Below are positions 1 to 11,094 of a DNA stretch of 64,000 nt, in pieces (the stretch's first letter is position 1; each line of letters begins with the position of its first letter). Location of the stretch: the NCBI GenBank assembly GCA_963575745.1, contig CAUYUJ010019596.1, positions 112,034 through 176,033 on the forward strand, given 5' to 3'. The notes beneath the pieces are model-generated. The model was not told the DNA's origin, did no database searches, and saw only the letters and a program-made list of their open reading frames with translations. This stretch comes from Prorocentrum cordatum. Lineage: Eukaryota > Sar > Dinophyceae > Prorocentrales > Prorocentraceae. The position numbers were made by a program, and so were the translations under genes.

Positions 1-881
1 GCAGACGCCGCAAGATCAACAATGATGCCAGTAAACTGATTTTCGCAGTCGGCCTCGGCAACCTGCAGCGGCGGCTCTTGGCTGACTTCCGCTTTCGATG
101 CCGCGCCATTCCGGGCGCGCAGGAGATTCGGACGAAGATTGGGCACCTGGGGATCTGGGCGTGCGTCAACTACGGGAATGGCATATTCTGTATTATTTCC
201 CCGGGAGAGCGGCACAATTATCTAGCGCTCAGCCTCAGCAGGTACCGCCAGGACGATCCTTTCGTTGCAGGCGAGAGCAGGAGGCAGAAGTGGGCAAAGA
301 GCGCTTCGCCGAGCCTGGAGCCGTCGCCAGAGGACGTGTTTGAGGTCAACATTCCTGGATATGACACGCGTCGCTTGTTCCTCGCGGAGAACCCCTTGGC
401 CGCCTCCAACGCATTCTTCGTGCAGATCCGCACAGTCTCGGCGACGATGCTCGGAGTGCGCACGCGCCCTCGCTGTCCGCAGTGCTCTGAATCTGCTTCG
501 CCGTACCGGGGCGCCCTCGGCAGCAGCGCGGAAGCCATGGGAGGCATTGCCGGGCGCGTGGGCGCTTTGTTCGGCGCCGTGGAGGCGCAGAAAACGACGG
601 GGGGGCTGCATTATCATTTTTTCATGTTCGTTCAGCGCCTGCACCAGTTCGCCACGCTGAAGGAGATCGCCCAGAAAATCGAGGAAGGTCTCGTGAATGC
701 GGCGGAGCTGAAACATTTCCTCTGGCAAATCTGCTGCGAGAGGTATCCCGACGTGGAACAATTCGCTGGAGAGAGCTTCGCTGGAGCAGAACTTCCCGAC
801 GTACTCGGAGTCGTCCGAATGCTCTGGATCGCCAGCATGGGGGGATTTCAAATTGGGCCGACAGCCTCGGTTCTTGTATGA
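1..881 (+). CDS. Helitron Rep (HUH nuclease) N-terminal part, partial
   Basis: This is the N-terminal, Helitron_like_N-type region of the rolling-circle replication initiator. The frame is open from base 3 with no stop, so the start lies outside the window; the TTG at 78 is not a real start. The metal-binding HUH motif is seen as His-Tyr-His at 609-617, preceded by Gly-Gly-Leu as in other Helitron Reps. The module before it (about 100-460) resembles the conserved segment with aromatic residues and a CPQC pair. The frame stops at 881 while the next frame (from 853) carries the rest of the protein, so one indel in 853-881 is the simplest explanation. Confidence is high for the family and low for activity. 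Confidence 0.72.
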   Translation, partial: RRRKINNDASKLIFAVGLGNLQRRLLADFRFRCRAIPGAQEIRTKIGHLGIWACVNYGNGIFCIISPGERHNYLALSLSRYRQDDPFVAGESRRQKWAKSASPSLEPSPEDVFEVNIPGYDTRRLFLAENPLAASNAFFVQIRTVSATMLGVRTRPRCPQCSESASPYRGALGSSAEAMGGIAGRVGALFGAVEAQKTTGGLHYHFFMFVQRLHQFATLKEIAQKIEEGLVNAAELKHFLWQICCERYPDVEQFAGESFAGAELPDVLGVVRMLWIASMGGFQIGPTASVLV

Positions 882-3390
882 TGACGCGAGAGCCGGTCTG
901 GGCTCGTCCGCGCAGGGAGCTCCAGGGGAAGCTCAGGAGCTCGGCCTGAGCAGCGACGGCGCCACCTTCAAGGAGAAGTTCAACGGCGCTCTACAGTATT
1001 TCATGCGTCGGCGCCAGCACCACATACATCGACTGGTCATGGATTCGAAGACGAAGCAGGAGAAGCGTCTGGTGCCCAACGCCTGCGCCTCCAAGAAGAA
1101 CAAGAGAGAGTGCAAGCACGAGGCGCCGTGGACCAACAGAGTATCCCCCGAGTGGATGACGGCGCCGCTGCTGGTTTGCAAGGGCATCGCCAAGAAGTTC
1201 ACGCTGCGCACGAGCGGCGTCCGGAATAGGCTGGGGCAAACTCTGGGCTTGCGCAGTGAGGAATGGCTGAACGGGTGCATGCCGGGCCTCTGCGTCGCTT
1301 CCGCAGGGAGCAACAGTGACGTGAAACCCAATGACCGACTGCCGATCATCGAACAAACGCATGAAACTTGCTGCACGAAGAAACGCTGCATCATGCAGAA
1401 GCAAAGTCTGGGGAGAGCCACTCGAGCAATTCAGCGCACGCAGGTAGTCACGAATGGATATTTCGGAGGATACATTGGCAAGCGACAGCCCGCGGGCACT
1501 TTGGAGACCAAGAAATGCGTGGACAAGCTGTTTACCTCGAGGGCGAAGATACAGGGCAGGGGCAAAGCGGCGCAGCTCAGAGCAAGCAGCGGGAGGCCGA
1601 TAACGGAACTCGAGATGAACAGCACGTACCGCGGCGCCGTGGAACTCTGCAACCTGTGCTGTAATCTGGACCAGAGCGACCTTCTGAAGGCAGAGTGCAT
1701 CCGGACCTTCAACGAGCATACGATTGATGGGCGGGCGTGGATGAACAGGTTGGAAGCATCCCAGAATTCGTCGCAGATGGAGGACAGCAGCGCGACGACG
1801 TACGTGCCGCCGGCTCGCAAACCTCACGTGCGGACGGACCGATCGAGAGTGAACGAGTTCGACGCCTACGGATATCGCCCTGTGCAGCACCCTTGGAAGT
1901 TGTTGTCGGCGTACGAGTTCTTGCGGCAGTGGAGGTGCGAACCACTACTGGTTCCGACGCACTACTTGAACCGCAACCAGCCTGCGCGAACTGCGTGGAC
2001 AAAAGGAGGTCAACAATTGATCAGGAGCAAGCAGCGCAAGGATGGGGAGGTCGCCGCGAAGCCTGGAGGGCATTACATAGCAGTGAGACCCGAGACCGAC
2101 GAGTACTTCGTTTTTCCGCATGACGCAGGCGTCTTCTGCCACTCATGGGTTCTGGTCAGGAAAGCGAGGCCGGACGCGGTGGTCATCGAAGGCTTGCCGA
2201 TGACCAGCGTGCACAAAAGTTCTACCTACAACGCTCAGTATTGCAGCCTATTTTTCCGCCCTTGGACGCTCTATGGAGGAGACGTGTCTGTGCCGCGCCT
2301 GAGTATGTTGGGGATGGAGTCAACGGTGCTGCGGCAGTGGCTGGATGCCCAGCACCAGTCGCCCCAGGTTCGAGCTTCGTGTAGACTGACAAAGAAGACA
2401 TCCACAACAGGGGCGACATCGGCGCTGGACAGCGCATCCTGGAAGAGCGCCTGGGGCGAGCACGTGCGCGGGAACGTGGTCAGCCAAGCGGCGGCGAAAC
2501 TCATCCAGAGTTTCCTGTTGAATACGATGGCGTCGTCGGGCAAGGCGGCAGATGATCAGAGCGAGGCAGATGCGTCGGAGGAAGAGCAAGATATGCCTCC
2601 ACTAAAGCTCCCTGGTGGAAAATTTCAACAACTGCTCCAATCGGCGAAAGAAGAAGACAGCCTGGGTGAGAAGTGGACCGCCTCGGCGAGAGCGAAGGTG
2701 AAAGCTTCGGAGAACAGCCGGGCGAAGAAACGTGTCCGACTTCACGAGTATGAACAAAGCCATCGCATCGGAGAGCGAGCATGGAAGACGGAACCATCGG
2801 GCGTCGAGGCTGGCGACCGTGGATGCCCAGGAAACATCTTCGAGGATGCGTACCAGGACCACTTAGCAGCTTTAACCGCAGGTGCCACGAGCAAGAAGGC
2901 GCACGATGCTCCTTTCGACGAGAAGCGAGATGCTGCAGCTTCGTTCAACCCTGCAGGCAATGGCTTCACAAACGTTGACAAAGCGTTTGCTTCCATCTTG
3001 GCGAGCTCGAAGATCCCGAACGAGAAACAGCGCCAGTTTCTCGAGCACTTCGTTCGACGTTTGATGATTGAGTGGCTGGAGAAGCAACAGGGAAACGTGA
3101 ACCAGAATTCCGGGGAGCCTCTGCTGGACGTAGTGCACGGATTTCCGGGCACCGGGAAAAGTGCCGTCATCGGCTGGATGCGGTACTTAATGGGAGAAGG
3201 TCTCGGTTGGGAGCACGGCGTTCAGTTCGTGTGCTTGGCGTTTCAAAATGCCATGGCGGCGCAGATCAACGGCCACACGATGCACCACTGGAGCGGCATT
3301 CCTGCGCGGAACGACGACGGGAATGCCACGGGCGACAGGCGCAAGCAGTCCATGAAGTGCGGAGCCCTGCGCGTGATCATCATCGACGAG
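853..3390 (+). CDS. Helitron RepHel middle part: Y2 motif and Pif1 helicase N-terminus
   Basis: This continues the Rep protein in a new frame. Around residue 203 (nt 1459) is a YxxxYxxK-type motif (Tyr-Phe-Gly-Gly-Tyr-Ile-Gly-Lys), the expected two-tyrosine nucleophile site. A charged linker follows. The helicase begins with a Walker A motif, Gly-Phe-Pro-Gly-Thr-Gly-Lys-Ser, at 3139-3162, and ends in Walker B (Ile-Ile-Ile-Asp-Glu) at 3376-3390. The raw ORF runs to a stop at 3414, but its last eight codons lie inside an intron: the Pif1 sequence resumes exactly after Asp-Glu at 3856. The upstream link to the HUH module needs one frameshift. Confidence 0.75.
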
Positions 3391-3855
3391 GTTTCGAGGG
3401 CACCGAACGAGTAGCTCCTCGTGGTGTGAGTCGTTCGGGCTCCTCGTGGTGTGAGTCGTTGGGGCCCCTCCTCCTGGTGTGAGTCGTTCGGGCTCCTCGT
3501 TGTGTGAGTCGTTCGGGCCGCTCGTCCTGGTGTGAGGCGTTCGGGCTCCTCGTGATGTGAGTCGCTGGAGCCCCTCGTCCTTGTGTGAGTTGTTCGGGCC
3601 CCTCCTCCTGGTGTGAGTCGTTCGAGTTCTTGGTCGTGGGAGTCGTTCGGGCCCCTCGTCCTGGTGTGAGTCGTTCGGGCTTCTCGTGGTGTGAGTCGGT
3701 CGGGCTCCTCGTCTCATGTAAAGGCGCCCTCATGGAAAATCTGGTAACCCTCTAGCGCACCCCATGCGGTTCCATGCCTGCATGGACGGTGGAGGCGATG
3801 AGCATAGCTCAGCCCGCAAAGACTACGATACATGTTCCGTACGCATTATGTCCAG
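3391..3855 (+). other. Intron (465 bp, GT-AG, phase 0) in the Helitron helicase, filled by a minisatellite
   Basis: The left border is GACGAG|GTTTCG and the right border is GTCCAG|GTGAGC. Removing it joins Ile-Ile-Asp-Glu to Val-Ser-Met-Met-Ser-Ala-Glu-Leu, the expected Pif1 motif II context, with no frame change. AG|GT occurs at both borders. Bases 3410-3720 are a tandem repeat built on GTGTGAGTCGTTCGGGC, the same unit found at 7.4, 9.1 and 10.4 kb. Confidence 0.75.
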
Positions 3856-5913
3856 GTGAGCATGATGTCCGCGGAGCTGCGGGGCACCCTGGAACGAGTG
3901 GTAAGTGCCGCTGTCCGGGTGAGGGGCACGTACAAGAAGAGGGCGGGGGGGTCGCAGCGCGCCTTCGGGGGAGTGAACGTTGTCATGTGCGCTGATTTTT
4001 GGCAGCTGCACCCCGTGACGGGCACCTTCCTGGCATCCAACCCGCTGGACGTGCCGGCAGGGTGCGCGCACCGCGCGTTGGAGCTTTTCTGGCAGGACGG
4101 CATCGACAGCGTGCGATCTTTCTGGCAGTTGACCGAATTGATGAGGTGCGACGATGAATGGTACAACTCGTTTCTGGGCCAGTGCAGAGTTGGAAACCTG
4201 AGCATGGAGGACTACAGCTACTTCCACGGGCTCCCGACGTTGACATCCCCGCGCGCTGGTAAGTGCGGCTGCAACGACGACGTGGTGAACGACCCAGCAC
4301 TTGGCCCGTATCGCAACACTTGGAAAGAGCGCTTCTCGGGAGGGTGCGCCGACATGGCGGCGCTGCTCAAGTCGCCAGAGGGGGGGCGCGCGGAGTGCCG
4401 TGCGGAGCGAGGCAAGAGACACAGGGTGCTGACCGACACCGACTCGCTGGCGCCAGAGCTTCGCATGAACCCATTCAGCGGCGCGCCAGCTCTGTACACT
4501 TTCAACGTGCCCAGGTACTTCGCGACGAACCTGCGCGCGAGGGAGTTTGCCAAGCAGAAGAACGGTCAGCTCTCGTGGTGCTACGCTCGAGATGTGCCGT
4601 TGCATCCAGGAGATCGCGATCTGCCGCGGGAGAAATTGGACGAGAAGTTGTTCTCCTGGCTGAAAAGGCACGACCAGGAGACGGGCAACATTCCCAGCAT
4701 CTACCCATTGGCCAAAGGCATGCCAATTCGGTTGACGGACAACGTCGATCGAAACAGACAGCTGTACAGGCACCGGAAGGGAGTGATTTACGGATGGACC
4801 ATGGCTCCTGAATGCACGCCACAGGAGATCGATGGCGAGTTCATCCTGGATAGGTTGCCCTTGGTTATCTATATACATTTCCCAGAAGCACAGTGGAGCA
4901 TAGGGAAGCTGCCGACGGGCGTGTACCCGTTGAAGCGGAGATCCAGGACCTGGAAAGTCAATAAGCACACGGGCATCGAAGCTCGGCGCGCGGGCTTCTG
5001 GATTCTCCCCGACTTCGCCTCCACCGCTCGCATGATCCAGGGGGCGACGTTGGAAGCGGCATTCGCGGACCTGCAGCATTGGTCCAGCAGGGCGTCCATG
5101 ACAGCTCAGATTGCTGCCTACGCATGCTTGTCCAGAGTGAAGCGATTGCTAAACATCTGCGTCATGCAGCCGTTCTCGACCTTGCTGTTCGGCCTCGGCA
5201 ACCCAGTGGGGCCCGAGCGACTGATGCGGAAACTGTCCGGCCAGATAACTGGAGACGAGGCGATCCATGAATGGAGTACGCTTGATGACGAGGCCGCTGA
5301 AGCGGAGAAGATGGACCCCATGGCGAGGAGGCACCTGTGCGCCTGCTGCTACCTCACAGGGAAGCAGGATTACATGCTCGACGCCCGCGACTTCGGCATG
5401 AAAGCAGCCGCCGACTTCTACGAGAAGTACGTGTCGCAGGGGAGGTGGACGAGATGCATGGACTGCGCGCGCGAGGTCGGCGCAATGCCTTCTCGGGCTG
5501 CGCGGGCGGCCGAGGCTTCCCAAAGAATGCCCGATGGAATCGCTGCAAGGACACACCCGCCAGACGTTTCACTATGCAAGCGGTGCGTGGAACGTGATGA
5601 CTGGAAGAAGAGCCTCACCCCGCAAAGCCACGGGTGCTCCGCTTGCAAAGAAGTTTTTGATGCAGGCGCGTGGGGCGCGCAAATTATGAAGAACCATCGG
5701 CATTCCGATCGAGACCTCGCGTGCCCGGGCTGCGCAGAGCGAGGGTTCGCGCCCGGCAAGTACGACGAGCACCAGTGCGAAGATTGCTTGGAGCAGTTGG
5801 GCAGCCTGGCGTTCGTACGTGCTGTACAACGCGAAGAGGCAAGAGAAGTCCCACTTGGTCTGCCTGGACTGTCAGACGAAGCTGCGGTGCGGGAAATGTA
5901 CAACGGCTTATGA
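3856..5913 (+). CDS. Helitron helicase C-terminal part and zinc ribbons
   Basis: The Pif1 helicase continues directly from the intron. Motif III is seen as Asp-Phe-Trp-Gln-Leu-His-Pro-Val near 3994-4017. The C-terminal helicase block near 5119-5170 (Leu-Ser-Arg-Val-Lys-Arg, then Cys-Val-Met-Gln-Pro-Phe) corresponds to the usual SR..SR..L.V region. After about 5330 the protein becomes rich in paired cysteines (CACC, CMDC, CKRC, CSAC, CPGC, CEDC), which I read as a run of zinc ribbons. The ATG at 3832 is inside the intron and is not a start. The frame goes off the protein at about 5812; the ribbon array continues in the frame starting near 5819. Confidence 0.75.
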   Translation: MSMMSAELRGTLERVVSAAVRVRGTYKKRAGGSQRAFGGVNVVMCADFWQLHPVTGTFLASNPLDVPAGCAHRALELFWQDGIDSVRSFWQLTELMRCDDEWYNSFLGQCRVGNLSMEDYSYFHGLPTLTSPRAGKCGCNDDVVNDPALGPYRNTWKERFSGGCADMAALLKSPEGGRAECRAERGKRHRVLTDTDSLAPELRMNPFSGAPALYTFNVPRYFATNLRAREFAKQKNGQLSWCYARDVPLHPGDRDLPREKLDEKLFSWLKRHDQETGNIPSIYPLAKGMPIRLTDNVDRNRQLYRHRKGVIYGWTMAPECTPQEIDGEFILDRLPLVIYIHFPEAQWSIGKLPTGVYPLKRRSRTWKVNKHTGIEARRAGFWILPDFASTARMIQGATLEAAFADLQHWSSRASMTAQIAAYACLSRVKRLLNICVMQPFSTLLFGLGNPVGPERLMRKLSGQITGDEAIHEWSTLDDEAAEAEKMDPMARRHLCACCYLTGKQDYMLDARDFGMKAAADFYEKYVSQGRWTRCMDCAREVGAMPSRAARAAEASQRMPDGIAARTHPPDVSLCKRCVERDDWKKSLTPQSHGCSACKEVFDAGAWGAQIMKNHRHSDRDLACPGCAERGFAPGKYDEHQCEDCLEQLGSLAFVRAVQREEAREVPLGLPGLSDEAAVREMYNGL

Positions 5914-6413
5914 GCTGAAGTACTGGTCGAAGTCTGAACGCAGGCATCACGCGTCTTCTCGGGGCACACCTTTGGTCTGCAAAGCATGCCGTGCGCTAGG
6001 ATTCGACCCGTCGGACCTGGAGACGTACATGTGCCAGAGGTGCTCTTGCAGGTTCGGCGCCCGTAAGTTCAACCAAAAGCTACTGGACAACCACAAGCAT
6101 CACAATCGCCAGAAGCTACCGTGCAAGGAGTGCGTCGCTGACATGGACGAACGAATGCGCCACCTGCGCAAATCGCTGCAGAAGAGCAAGCGAAAGTGCA
6201 AATGCCATTGCCGCATTCACCAGGCCCAACGCCCGCTGACCCCCGTCTTTTTCGGAGAGAAGCAGCGACGGAGCGATATCCGCCGACGACCGGAAGTTCT
6301 TGGACGAGTTGCAACCGATTCCCGAATGGTGGAGCAAAGCCTGGGGACGACGAGGTACGGCGCGGAGGCCGTCGGCCCAGACTTGTTACTGGCGACACTA
6401 TCTCTTGGTATAG
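5819..6413 (+). pseudogene. Helitron C-terminal zinc-ribbon region, frameshifted
   Basis: After an inferred 1-nt indel near 5812 the zinc-ribbon series continues (CLDC, CGKC, CKAC, CQRC, CKEC, then CKCHC), with basic and aromatic spacing like the ribbons upstream. A second frame change near 6262-6275 is needed to read the last stretch, which contains a Glu-Trp-Trp-Ser-Lys-Ala-Trp-Gly segment and ends at TAG 6411-6413. The open frame that continues to 6586 beyond that point has no domain-like content and is probably spurious. The two shifts so close together suggest an inactive copy, unless they are sequencing errors. Confidence 0.6.
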
Positions 6414-7190
6414 TGAGGCTGAAAACGGGATGTTGCCTCAATGGGTTCGGGGGTTCCTGTATATATGGCTACGGCGTCGGTATCTATCCAATGGTGGATG
6501 TGCCACTACTCATTTTCCCTGGCGCCTCAGGTGGCCTGTACTACAGGAAACCGCTTGCTGGTGGGACGTGTACTCCACTCAGCTGAACCCCGTACGCTTC
6601 AGGTGGGCTCTACTGTAGGAAACAGCTTGCTGGTGGGACTTGTATTGTAGTCGGCTGAAGCCCGTACTTTGCGTCTCGGGTGCTGGTTACTGCACTCTGT
6701 GATGGTGCTGGTTATCCTGTTCTGGTGAAAGTGTTTGTTATTGTACTCAGTGATGGTTCATTGGTGCGAAGATTCCGTTTAGTTTATAGTCTGTCCTCCA
6801 GTACTGGTGAGGCCCATACTTACCACTATGGATTTCACGCTGCTATAAGAGAATATCTCTGGGTACAGTGAGGCTGGTCACTGGATGTTGCCTCAATGGA
6901 GTCCGTGGTTCCTGTATACATGGCTGGAGCTTCGGTATGTTTCCAATGGTGGATGTGCCGCTACTCTGCTTCCGTGGCGCTTTAGGTGAGTTCTAATATA
7001 GGAAGCATCTCGCTGGAGGAATTTGCATGGCAACCTGGCAGGGCCCGTACTTGAGTTTTCTCGTGCTGGTTACCAGAATCTGTGGTTACTATACTGTGTG
7101 CGGGTGTTTGTTACCCTGGCAGGTGATGGTGCTGGTGACTCGATTCCGTGTTGGTTCATTGGTGGTAGTACCTTGTGATACAGCGCTCGA
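6396..7190 (+). repeat. Two tandem copies of a ~400-bp repeat
   Basis: Copies start near 6396 and 6827. Both contain GATGTTGCCTCAATGG, then a block around GGTGGATGTGCC, then GATGGTGCTGGTTA. The divergence is moderate. A third, rearranged copy lies at 8345-8930. Because copy 1 overlaps the end of the Helitron coding region, it may be the element's 3' flank or subterminal sequence. The small ORFs here show no protein features. Confidence 0.7.
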
Positions 7191-7360
7191 TGCGAAAACA
7201 TGTGTGTCCTCTTCACAGTCCTCCTCCTCCGCCTCTGCCTCGTTTGATTCGTTTCAGTCGTGTCCCTGGGATCTCGCTCTTCTGGGGTCCTGGTTCCTTA
7301 GCCAGTTCCTGTTAGCTTGGCTTCGGTGGTTCTTCCGATGTCGGCTATGGTAGTGACTGC

Positions 7361-7735
7361 CCTTGTTCTGGTGTGAGTCGTTCGGGCTCTTCGTCCTGGT
7401 GTGAGTCGTTCGGGCTTCTCGTGGTGTGAGTTGTTTGGGCCCCTCAACCGGGTGTGAGTCGTTCGGGCCCCTCCTCCTGGTGTGACTCCTTCGGGCCCCT
7501 CGTGGTGTGAGTCGTTCGGGACCCTCGTCGTGGTGTGAGTCGTTCGGGCTCCTCGTGGTGTGAGTCGTTCGGGCGCCTCCTCCTGCTGTGAGTCGTTCGG
7601 GCGCCTCATTCTGGTGTGAGTCGTTCGGGCTCTTCGTGGTGTGAGTCGTTCGGGCTCTTCGTGGTGTGAGTCGTTTGGGCCCCTCGTCCTGGTGTGAGTC
7701 GTTCGGGCTCCTCGTGGCGCGAGGCGTTCGGGCAC
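7361..7735 (+). repeat. GTGTGAGTCGTTCGGGC minisatellite
   Basis: About 13 tandem units of 25-31 bp with alternating spacers (CTCCTCGTG, CCCTCGTCCTG). This is the same unit as in the Helitron intron. The array keeps long frames open on the minus strand; these encode only a repeated His/Arg/Glu-rich peptide and are not treated as genes. Confidence 0.9.
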
Positions 7736-8030
7736 CTCGTCCCCTTTTGGGGCGTCTTGGGGGCCTCTTGGCGGCCCCCGGGGGCTTCTAGGAGTGTCTT
7801 GTGTGGCTTGGGGGAGCATCTTCAGGCCTCTTGGGAGCCTCGTAGACGGCGTTTGGGGCGTCTTGGGGGCCTCTTGGCGGCCCCAGGGGCTTCCAGGAGC
7901 GTCTTGGGTGCCTCGGGGGAGCCTCTCGGGGCCTCTTGGGGAGCTCTTCGGGGCATCTTGGGAGCCTCTTGGAGGCCTCTTGGGGGCCTCCTTGGGGCCT
8001 CTTGGGGCCATCTTGGAGCCTCTTCCCGTC
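7736..8030 (+). repeat. GC-rich CTTGGGGGCCTC minisatellite
   Basis: Imperfect tandem repeats of CTTGGGGGCCTCTTGG with T/G substitutions. The same sequence type follows the GTGTGAGTCG array at 10.49-10.67 kb, so the two minisatellites travel together. Confidence 0.85.
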
Positions 8031-8039
8031 AGAAGAGGA

Positions 8040-8220
8040 AATGGAACCCAAAACCTTCGTGAAATGAATGATGTTGCCTTAAAGGACGAGGGGAGGTTTC
8101 ATGAGCGCTGCCCCCTCAGAAGGCGAACGTGGGGCCCAAATCGTAGTAAAATCAATGAGTGTGTCTCCAAAGAAGAGGGGAGGTTTTTTCTCCCTTCCCC
8201 CGTGACATTGCGATTCCCTC
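8040..8220 (+). repeat. Diverged copy of the 10.75/11.1-kb repeat
   Basis: It shares AGCGC-GCCCCCT, a GTGGGGCC-AAA-CGTAGTAAA block and the AAAGAAGAG segment with the duplicated units at 10751 and 11095. As at 10.7 kb, it sits directly after the GC-rich minisatellite, which suggests an ordered composite repeat. Confidence 0.6.
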
Positions 8221-8227
8221 ACGGCTT

Positions 8228-8249
8228 TCCGTAGCCATTGTGGCACCGA
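8228..8249 (+). other. Relict spliced-leader-like sequence
   Basis: TCCGTAGCCATTGTGGCACC matches the conserved DinoSL core (CCGTAGCCATT then TGGC), with changes after it. No clear ORF follows, so this is either a decayed retroposed mRNA 5' end or chance similarity. Confidence 0.4.
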
Positions 8250-8344
8250 TCGCTGAGATTTTTCGCTGCGGCGCTGCCTGAGCGCTTGAGCACCGCAGCC
8301 TGCTCTGCGACCGAGTCGACCAGGCTCGAAGGCCTGTGCGAAAA

Positions 8345-8930
8345 CATGTGTGCCTCTACTCATTGTCAGTGGCGCTTCAGGTGGGCTGTACTATAGGAAG
8401 CAGCTTGCTAGTGGGACTTGTACTCCACTCGGCTGAACCCCGTACTTGGGTTCCCTGGTGCTGATTAGTGTACTCTGTGATGGTGCGGGTTACCCTGTTC
8501 TGGTGAGAGTGCGGGTTTCTGTACTCAGTGGTGGTTCAGTCCTGCACCGACTAGGCAAGAGAGCCACGCGTTTCTGGACGCCCGTATGACTTTGTTGGAG
8601 GATCACGCGCGGCATTGGGCTCAGATGGTGTATGCTCTGTATTGCACGACTGTCGAGTGCACTACTTACCACTATGACTCTGGGTAGAGCGAGTCGGGAC
8701 ACGGGATGTTGCCTCAACTGAGCTGTCGTTCGTGGGTTCTCTGGTGCGGGCTGCTATACTCTGTAATGGTGCTGGTTATTCTGCTGAGGTGATGGTGCTG
8801 GTTACCGTACTCGCCGCTATTGCCTCTTAGTCTGATTGCAGGGTTCCTTCGGGTGTCCGGCAGTGGGCTGAGATGGTTGATGGTCTCTCGTCCAGTACTG
8901 GGAGTACCTCGTGATACACCGCTGCATCAG
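8345..8930 (+). repeat. Third copy of the 6.4-kb repeat family
   Basis: It matches 6505-6800 (GCTTCAGGTGGGCTGTACTA, GGAAGCAGCTTGCT, the TGGTGCTG series), then 6827-7185 (CACGGGATGTTGCCTCAA). Order and spacing differ from the two copies upstream, so it is rearranged. No gene is seen in 8250-9019. Confidence 0.65.
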
Positions 8931-9019
8931 TAATGGGTGGTATCGCTACTGTGCCACACTGGGAGATCAGGCAGTTTTATCCGTGGATGTGGCCGCTACC
9001 ACGGTGCAGTGGATTCGTT

Positions 9020-9195
9020 CGGTGCTCTCCTCCTGGTGTGAGTCGTTCAAGTCCCCCCCCCTGGTCAGAGTCGTTCGGGCCCCTCCTCGATGTGTGAGTC
9101 GTTCGGCGAGGGGCCCGAACGACTCACACAAGGAGGGGGCCCGAACGACTCACGCCAGGGCGAGGGGCCCCAACTACTCACACCACCTGCATTCT
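9020..9195 (+). repeat. Minisatellite that reverses orientation
   Basis: Units of GTGTGAGTCGTTC run on the plus strand to about 9105, then the reverse complement (CGAACGACTCACAC) runs to 9185. The switch point near 9105 makes an inverted repeat. Elsewhere in the window the unit keeps one orientation. Confidence 0.8.
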
Positions 9196-9780
9196 GGTCC
9201 AGAACGTGCATGCTCTGAGTTCCGTGGTTCCTCAGATCTGTTCGAGAGGACCGATCTTGGAGGCGAATTTCCCCTTCTGCTCCTTTTCCACCTCTCCCTC
9301 CTAAGCTGCCGCCTGCTGCCCGCGCCCGACTTGATCGGCGAACTTGCCTTTCAGGTGCAGCTCAGAGCTGCGAGCCTGGGCAGGGTAGACACTTGTGCCG
9401 CGTGCGCACTGCAGAACTGGACAGGAAAGATCGCTGGATCGTCGACGCCGTCGTCCATTCAATCGTCGTCGTCGAAGTCGTCGTTGTCATCGTAAGCATG
9501 GTCGTCGTCGTCGTCGGCGTCGTCGCCGCCATCATCGTCTGAGAGGTCGCCGTCGCGTGAATCGTCTGAGTCGGTTACGTGTAGGACTCGAGGAGGACCG
9601 CCTTCTGTCTTGGCTCCCATCGCCTTCTCTCCCTCCTCCTTTTCCTCCTCGTGGGCTCCCTCAACAAGATAGATGTAGGAAGATAGAAGAAGAGGCAGGA
9701 GGAAAAACACACAGGGGATATGTGCGAGGGCACGCGGAGACACGCCTGAAGCGCACCACGGTCGGCATGCTTCGCTAGAG
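9196..9780. other. Non-repetitive stretch without a supported gene
   Basis: There are open frames on both strands. The minus-strand one (9459-9743) would give an acidic, Asp-rich protein, but its tail is an Asp homopolymer read from a TCG/TCA trinucleotide repeat at 9460-9545. No domain, splice signal or spliced-leader relict supports either strand. Confidence 0.3.
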
Positions 9781-10420
<640 letters not shown>

Positions 10421-10680
10421 CGTTCGGGCTCTTCGTGGTGTGAGTCGTTCGGGCCCCTCGTCCTGGTGTGAGTCGTTCGGGCTCCTCGTGGGGCTTCTTG
10501 GGGGCCTCTGGGAGCCTCTTGGGGGCCTCTTGGGGCCTCTTGAGGCCTCTTGGGGGCCGCTTGGGGGCCTCTTGGAGGCCTCGGGGCCGTTTGGGGGCCT
10601 CTGGGGGCCTCTTGGAGGCCTCTTGGGAGCCTCCTGGGAGCCTTTTGGGGCCATGTTGTGGCCTCTTGCGACCTCCTCAG
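10421..10680 (+). repeat. GTGTGAGTCG unit followed by the GC-rich CTTGGGGGCCTC minisatellite
   Basis: Two GTGTGAGTCGTTCGGGC units at 10425-10490 are followed by CTTGGGGGCCTC-type repeats to about 10670. The order is the same as at 7.36-8.03 kb. Confidence 0.85.
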
Positions 10681-10750
10681 AAGCGCAAACGAGAGCTGCG
10701 CCCTGAGAAGGACAAAATGAGCCCAACACCTTAGTACAATCAATGGTTTT

Positions 10751-11075
10751 GCTATGAAGGAAGATGAGCGCGGCCCCCTTTCAGGAGGCCAAAATGGGGC
10801 CAAAACCGTAGTAAAGTCAATGATTTTGGCTTCAAAGAAGAGCAGAGGGGCCTATCTCCCTCCCCCCGTCGGGGCCAGAATCCTCGTGAGGGTCGTCGTT
10901 GTTTAGCCCTCCCAGGAGTCGAGAAAGACCCCTCCAACCACCCGCGAAACCCCCTCTCCAGGTCCAGGGGGAGGGGGTAGGGGGAGGGGTAAACCCCTCC
11001 CCGAAGGGGAAGAAGGGGGGTTGAGAACAGAGAGAGAGAGAGAGAGCTCCCTAAACCACTCACGCCCAAAGGGCT
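10751..11075 (+). repeat. Direct repeat, copy 1 (~325 bp)
   Basis: It runs from GCTATGAAGGAAGATGAGCG to CACTCACGCCCAAAGGGCT and is almost identical to the copy at 11095, with small length differences in the GA and G runs. Confidence 0.9.
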
Positions 11076-11094
11076 TCGTAAAATCAATGATTTC

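Larger units (their letters stand above)
1..6413 (+). mobile_element. Helitron rolling-circle transposon, 5' end outside window
   Basis: The order of coding modules is Rep nuclease with an HxH motif, a two-tyrosine motif, a Pif1-type SF1 helicase, then several CxxC zinc ribbons. This is the Helitron RepHel plan. The reading frame is already open at base 1, so the element starts upstream. It is decayed: I infer three frame changes (near 853-881, 5812 and 6262) and one 465-bp intron. The coding part ends at the TAG at 6411-6413, where a repeat family that recurs downstream begins. I could not place a CTRR-type 3' terminus or its hairpin. Confidence 0.8.

Noticed and set aside
7298-8011. Long minus-strand ORFs over 7.3-8.0 kb and 3187-3733
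   Set aside because: They are open only because the minisatellite units carry no stop; the peptides are repeats of the unit with no domain.
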